A stretch of 11,638 nucleotides of DNA. Origin: a candidate division CSSED10-310 bacterium (GTDB lineage: Bacteria; CSSED10-310; JAFGDC01). A program made the translations under genes and the position numbers. Where the stretch lies: contig JAFGDC010000531.1 of NCBI GenBank assembly GCA_016932295.1, positions 1 to 11,638 on the forward strand, in the 5' to 3' direction. Each line of letters opens with the position of its first letter. Positions within the stretch are counted from its first letter, which is position 1. Below the pieces are notes generated by a model, which saw only the letters and a list, made by a program, of their open reading frames with translations, did no database searches and was not told the DNA's origin. Shown piece by piece: positions 8,528 to 11,638 of the stretch.

Positions 8528-8617
8528 CACTACCGGCGAACGATGCCCAGCCGGCAACCTGTACTGACTCCATGACGCCTTGGTTGCCAACCCTCCTTGG
8601 CGAACGGTAGTGGAGTC
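8528..8617. repeat. Cluster of nested and competing inverted repeats
   Basis: Inverted pairs seen are CACTACCG (8528-8535) with CGGTAGTG (8605-8612), GGCAACC (8553-8559) with GGTTGCC (8582-8588), and GACTCCA (8566-8572) with TGGAGTC (8611-8617). A local hairpin TTGCCAA (8584-8590) / TTGGCGA (8597-8603) with a 6-base loop reuses the same bases as the GGTTGCC arm, so the two folds exclude each other. GGTTGCCAACC (8582-8592) is a perfect odd palindrome. GGCGAACG occurs twice (8535-8542, 8599-8606), as does CCTTGG (8578-8583, 8595-8600). This could be an operator array or a structured RNA; it matches no RNA family I can name with confidence. Confidence 0.45.
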
Positions 8618-8641
8618 CAGGTACGACCCCGGCGTTGCGCA

Positions 8642-8670
8642 TTGACAGTCTGGAGCAGGGCACGTACCCT
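8642..8670 (+). promoter_or_regulatory. Candidate promoter for the beta-barrel protein gene
   Basis: TTGACA (8642-8647) is a perfect -35 hexamer. TACCCT (8665-8670) follows after 17 bases but is a poor -10 match (3 of 6). Transcription would start near 8677, about 64 bases before the ATG at 8741. The repeat cluster would then lie upstream of the transcript, which favours an operator over an RNA leader. Confidence 0.4.
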
Positions 8671-8726
8671 GAATGAGAATCAGTCATGAAGATGTTGAAG
8701 CAGCCGGTTCCAGGGTGAATCACCGG

Positions 8727-8732
8727 AAGGAG
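8727..8732 (+). promoter_or_regulatory. Shine-Dalgarno site for the beta-barrel protein gene
   Basis: AAGGAG ends 8 bases before the ATG at 8741, the strongest ribosome site on the plus strand here, and it supports that start. Confidence 0.7.
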
Positions 8733-8740
8733 ATCGAGTC

Positions 8741-9721
8741 ATGCATGGGTGGCCATGGCCGGCCGGCCGGTGCCTTTACCGGAACGGATATACGGTGCGG
8801 TATCCCGGGCATGGACCGTGGTACGAGGTGTGGTTCGGTAAACTGGACATCGCCCCTGGCCGCGCCTTCTGGTTCAGGTATACGCTGCTGGACGGAAAGA
8901 CACGGGAAATGGCGGTCTGGGCCATCCTGTTCGACGGTGCCGTGACCGTTGGAAAATCCAGTCAGACCTGGGTGGGGCGTGAACCGGTCGCACCCGGCCT
9001 GGCATTCGCCGCCGGTGATTCCCATCTGGCGCCCGGAGTGGCAAGAGGCTGCGCCGGTGATCTCGCCTGGCGGCTCACCTGGACGGGCGCCGGCGGCGGC
9101 TTCCACCATGTGCCCCCGATCCTGCGCTGCCTGCCCGGTACCGGTGGTTACCTCACCCTTGATCTGGATGCCAGGATTTCAGGGATCATCGAAGCACCGG
9201 GAGGAACCGTCGGTCTCGATCATGTCACCGGCATGCTGGGTCACATCTGGGGGCGGCGCCAGCCATGCTCGTGGGCATGGCTCCATTGCAACCACTTCGA
9301 TAACCAGCCCGACATCGCGGTGGAGGCGCTGTCGGTGGTCATGCCCGCCGGCCGCGGTAAGACTCCCGCCATTACCTCACTGATTATCAAGGACCATGAC
9401 CGACGGCGCGTGGTGCGCGGCGTCCTTGCCGGCCTGGCGCTGAGTTCGAGCTGGAACCGGGAGCGCTGGACGGCTGCGGCATGGAACGATCGGCATGATA
9501 TCCGGCTGACGGTGAAGCGGAGGGAGGATATGCCATACGCCCTGGTTACCTACCAGGACACCGACGGCTCTTCGCTATGGTGCCGCAACAGCAAGCTGGC
9601 CGACCTCGAAGTGTCTATTCATGACAAGGAGCACGACCGGCGGTCATCCTGGCGGGCATCGGCACGCGCCGCTTTCGAAACCGTGGACAGGATGCGTCCC
9701 GAACGGACTCCGGATCTCTGA
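8741..9721 (+). CDS. Tocopherol-cyclase / CrtC / AttH-like lipocalin-type protein
   Basis: The protein has 326 residues with no signal peptide and no membrane helices, and is rich in Trp, Gly and aromatic residues in alternating beta-type stretches. Residues 15-66 (RNGYTVRYPG, WYEVWFGKLDI, FWFRYTLLDG, AVWAILFDG) resemble the opening strands of the tocopherol cyclase / hydroxyneurosporene synthase (CrtC) / AttH superfamily, a pair of lipocalin-like barrels. The block GHIWGRRQPCSWAWLHCNHF (167-186) matches the family's hallmark in which a W-G motif is followed by W-x-W/Q-x-N-H-F. Relatives act on hydrophobic isoprenoids (cyclisation or hydration), but many are uncharacterised, so no reaction can be assigned. 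No carotenoid genes are visible nearby. It is divergent from the membrane operon and 92 bases upstream of an exporter on the same strand, possibly co-transcribed. Fold assignment is fairly safe; function is open. Confidence 0.72.
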   Translation: MHGWPWPAGRCLYRNGYTVRYPGHGPWYEVWFGKLDIAPGRAFWFRYTLLDGKTREMAVWAILFDGAVTVGKSSQTWVGREPVAPGLAFAAGDSHLAPGVARGCAGDLAWRLTWTGAGGGFHHVPPILRCLPGTGGYLTLDLDARISGIIEAPGGTVGLDHVTGMLGHIWGRRQPCSWAWLHCNHFDNQPDIAVEALSVVMPAGRGKTPAITSLIIKDHDRRRVVRGVLAGLALSSSWNRERWTAAAWNDRHDIRLTVKRREDMPYALVTYQDTDGSSLWCRNSKLADLEVSIHDKEHDRRSSWRASARAAFETVDRMRPERTPDL

Positions 9722-9813
9722 GTCAGATCACACCGTTTCTCCGGGCGTCGACGTCATCGCAACGGTGCCGACCCCCAGGTGACAGGCGACCTGAAACACG
9801 ATACTACTACGCA

Positions 9814-10725
9814 ATGACAAACGTCGACCGGCGCGTACATCTTGTCCTGCTGTTCGTCCAGGTGATGTTCGGCGTGTTTCACGTGGTGGCCAAATCCGTC
9901 CTGACACACGTTGACCCGCTGGCCGTGGCCGCCATCAGAGTGGTGGGCGCCGCCCCCATTCTCATCACCGCCGGCCTGCTCATCGACCGTACCCTGCCGC
10001 GGCTGAAGGACCTCCCGTACCTCGCGTTGCTGGGCATTCTGGGCGTATGGTTCAACCAACTGCTGTTCATCGTCGGATTGCAGCATACCACCGCCACCAA
10101 CGCCGCCATCATGATGCCGTCGGTGCCGGTGTTCGCCGCGGCAATCGGTCTGGTCACCGGCATCGAGCGGATGACCAGCCGCAGGCTGGCAGGCATCCTG
10201 ATCTGCGTGACCGGCGCCCTGGTGATGTTGAACGTCTCACAGTTGAACACCGGGCACCGGGTGGGATGGGGTAATACACTTATCCTGTTGAACTGCCTGA
10301 GCTTTTCACTGTTCCTCGTTCTGCAGCGTCCCCTGCTGCGCCGGCTGCCACCGGTCACCGTCACCGCATGGGCGTTCCTGTTCGGCGGACTTGGCATGCT
10401 GGCGGTCACCTTCCGCCATCTCGCCGCGCTGTCTCCGGCTGCCCTGCCCGGGAGTGTCCTGGCTCGACTCGCCTTCATCGTGCTCGTGCCCACTTCGCTC
10501 AACTATGTTCTGAACAGTTGGGCCGTCGCACGTTCCACCCCATCACTGGTGGCTGCTTACATCACCATTCAGCCGGTGGTGTCAGCCTCCGTCGCCGCGA
10601 TGGTCCTGGGTGAACGCGCCGGCATCCGTGAGGCGCTCGGCTTCGCGATGATCGCCGGGGGTCTCTTCCTGGTCAGCAGGAACGGCGCCGCCGGTCAGCG
10701 CGCCGGCCGCGCTCCCGTCACTTGA
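9814..10725 (+). CDS. EamA/DMT-family transporter (drug/metabolite exporter type)
   Basis: The protein has 303 residues, the usual length for ten-helix DMT carriers, and shows two tandem EamA halves (about 8-138 and 152-290). Typical features are FGVFHVVAKSVL and ALRxxG-like AIRVVGA in the first half, LQHTTATNAAIMMPSVPVFAA across helices 3-4, and near the end VAAYITIQPVVSA followed by LGERAG. The family exports or exchanges small metabolites across the cytoplasmic membrane; the substrate cannot be read from sequence. No clear Shine-Dalgarno precedes the ATG at 9814, so a slightly later in-frame ATG at 9865 is possible, but it would remove most of the first helix. The 92-base gap to the upstream beta-barrel gene lacks a clear promoter or terminator, and co-transcription is plausible. 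The last 8 bases overlap the convergent sulfatase gene. Confidence 0.88.
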   Translation: MTNVDRRVHLVLLFVQVMFGVFHVVAKSVLTHVDPLAVAAIRVVGAAPILITAGLLIDRTLPRLKDLPYLALLGILGVWFNQLLFIVGLQHTTATNAAIMMPSVPVFAAAIGLVTGIERMTSRRLAGILICVTGALVMLNVSQLNTGHRVGWGNTLILLNCLSFSLFLVLQRPLLRRLPPVTVTAWAFLFGGLGMLAVTFRHLAALSPAALPGSVLARLAFIVLVPTSLNYVLNSWAVARSTPSLVAAYITIQPVVSASVAAMVLGERAGIREALGFAMIAGGLFLVSRNGAAGQRAGRAPVT

Positions 10726-11638
10726 TGTAACCCAACTGTTTGAACTGCTCCGTCAGTTCCTCGTCGGCGTTGATCGATTCGAATTCACCCTCCCTGTAAA
10801 CATTGGTTTCCTTGATCCATGCATCGATCACTCCCTTGTATCGGACGATGTCATCGTTCTCCAACGTATCGATACGCATGGTTTCGTCCGGCTGCAAATA
10901 CATCTCCATCTTGAAGGGCGCCATCCAGTCCTTGTTGCCGAACAATCTGTACCAGAGTCGTTTGAGTCGCGTGGTTATCCTTATCGATCCGTTCGGATCG
11001 ATCACCTCGTGTATGTCATCAGCGAAGTGCAATCGGAATCCTCCGAATGTATCGAAGAACAATGGATCCATGTCGTGTTCCGTCAGGATGAGCCGGTCCT
11101 CGGTGCGAATGCCGAAGAGCATCCGATCCTCGTTCTCCGAGAAAATCGCCCGGGCCGGGATGCCGTCCCCGGTAAAGAAGTCCTGCAGGGGGTGGCCGTG
11201 CATGGTGTCCGGAGGCGTGATGCCGCTCATGGCGAGCAGCGTCGGTGCGATGTCTATCGATGCGGCCGTGCCCTCCACCACGCGGCCCGAGGGGAGCCAT
11301 GAAGCCCACAGCAACAAGGGAACCTCCACTGTTTCCCTGAAGACCGTTGCGCCATGACCGTGGCCGTTGTGTTCGCCGAACTCCTCGCCGTGATCGGAGG
11401 TGACGATAACCGCGGTGTCCTGCAGGCAGCCCAGGTCCGCCAGGATTCGTATCATGCCTCCGATGAACTGGTCCGTGTAGGCGATGGCGCTGTCGTACGA
11501 GTGTGACCATAGGAGCACATCCGGCACGTTTGGACGCGGTGGAAAGATGTCTGGCCAGGGCGGTGGCGAGCGGTAAGGCTCATGGACGTCATAACAGTGT
11601 ACGAACAGGAAAAACGGCTGCCGGCCATAGCACCGCAG
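10718..11638 (-). CDS. Sulfatase-family hydrolase, C-terminal part (5' end beyond the window)
   Basis: The frame is open from the right edge to the TGA at 10720-10718, giving 306 residues. Numbered from the edge, FFLFVHCYDVHEPY (9-22) is the usual sulfatase segment before the metal/substrate region. VTSDHGEEFGEHNGHGHG (79-96) supplies the Asp-His metal ligands and following His residues of the alkaline-phosphatase fold. ASIDIAPTLLAMSGI (126-140) is another standard block, and the end LTEQFKQLGYIK matches typical sulfatase C-termini. A GTG at 11527 is an internal codon, not the start, since homologous sequence continues upstream of it. The catalytic Cys/Ser (formylglycine site) and any signal peptide lie outside the window, so a true sulfatase cannot be told from a related phosphohydrolase or phosphotransferase. 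It converges with the EamA gene and overlaps it by 8 bases. Confidence 0.88.
   Translation of the reverse strand: MRCYGRQPFFLFVHCYDVHEPYRSPPPWPDIFPPRPNVPDVLLWSHSYDSAIAYTDQFIGGMIRILADLGCLQDTAVIVTSDHGEEFGEHNGHGHGATVFRETVEVPLLLWASWLPSGRVVEGTAASIDIAPTLLAMSGITPPDTMHGHPLQDFFTGDGIPARAIFSENEDRMLFGIRTEDRLILTEHDMDPLFFDTFGGFRLHFADDIHEVIDPNGSIRITTRLKRLWYRLFGNKDWMAPFKMEMYLQPDETMRIDTLENDDIVRYKGVIDAWIKETNVYREGEFESINADEELTEQFKQLGYIK

Larger units (their letters stand above)
8374..8740. other. Divergent intergenic region without a convincing gene
   Basis: This stretch separates the minus-strand membrane operon from the plus-strand beta-barrel/exporter pair. A minus-strand open frame at 8391-8723 has no recognisable protein features, no membrane segments and no ribosome site, and is treated as chance. 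The region holds a cluster of inverted and direct repeats (8528-8617), a candidate plus-strand promoter (8642-8670) and a ribosome site (8727-8732). Nothing recognisable was found in 8374-8520 beyond GC-rich spacer. Confidence 0.6.

Noticed and set aside
8541..8596. GGCAACC box followed by GGTTGCC, slightly like the core of a SAM-type riboswitch
   Set aside because: The closing P1 helix, kink-turn and conserved joining sequences are not seen, and the downstream genes are not methionine-related. The probable promoter also lies after it.
8391..8723. 110-codon minus-strand open frame in the intergenic region
   Set aside because: There is no ribosome site, no family likeness and ordinary random composition. 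It also spans the repeat cluster and the plus-strand promoter candidate.
9776..9793. CAGGT/ACCTG inverted repeat with an 8-base loop before the exporter gene
   Set aside because: It has only a 5-base stem and no T-run, so it is too weak to call a terminator or operator.

Overview
The window reads as bacterial DNA: it is GC-rich by eye, packs its genes tightly, has purine-rich Shine-Dalgarno sites 5-8 bases before several starts, and carries at least one good sigma-70-type promoter. The phylum cannot be fixed from this sequence. The three largest genes belong to families known mainly from Chloroflexota and some Archaea (TIGR03662 'Chlor_Arch_YYY'/DUF2298 and TIGR03663). The host is therefore either a lineage in that range or a recipient of the cassette by transfer.

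Left block, minus strand, 8223 down to 1. Three very large polytopic membrane proteins form one apparent operon, read right to left from a promoter at 8346-8373. First comes a TIGR03663 (Agl23-type) protein with a PMT/GT39-like membrane part and a six-bladed NHL propeller fused at its C-terminus. Eleven bases later is a stand-alone DUF2298/YYY membrane protein. Overlapping that by four bases (ATGA) is a third protein that joins a complete GT39-like glycosyltransferase unit, with its own soluble domain, to a second DUF2298/YYY domain. This last gene runs off the left edge at residue 976 and was pieced together from the raw sequence. The TIGR03663 and YYY families are known to occur in the same genomes and often side by side. 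Together they suggest an undescribed glycan or lipid-linked-sugar transfer system in the membrane; substrate and product are unknown.

Centre, 8374-8740. This gene-free divergent intergenic region holds the minus-strand promoter, a cluster of nested and competing inverted repeats (8528-8617), and a candidate plus-strand promoter (8642-8670).

Right block. On the plus strand lie a tocopherol-cyclase/CrtC/AttH-like beta-barrel protein (8741-9721) and an EamA/DMT-type drug/metabolite exporter (9814-10725). On the minus strand, converging with the exporter and overlapping its end by 8 bases, is the C-terminal 306 residues of a sulfatase-family (alkaline-phosphatase-fold) hydrolase, whose N-terminus and catalytic nucleophile lie beyond the right edge. 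No rRNA, tRNA, CRISPR array, insertion sequence or integrase was found.
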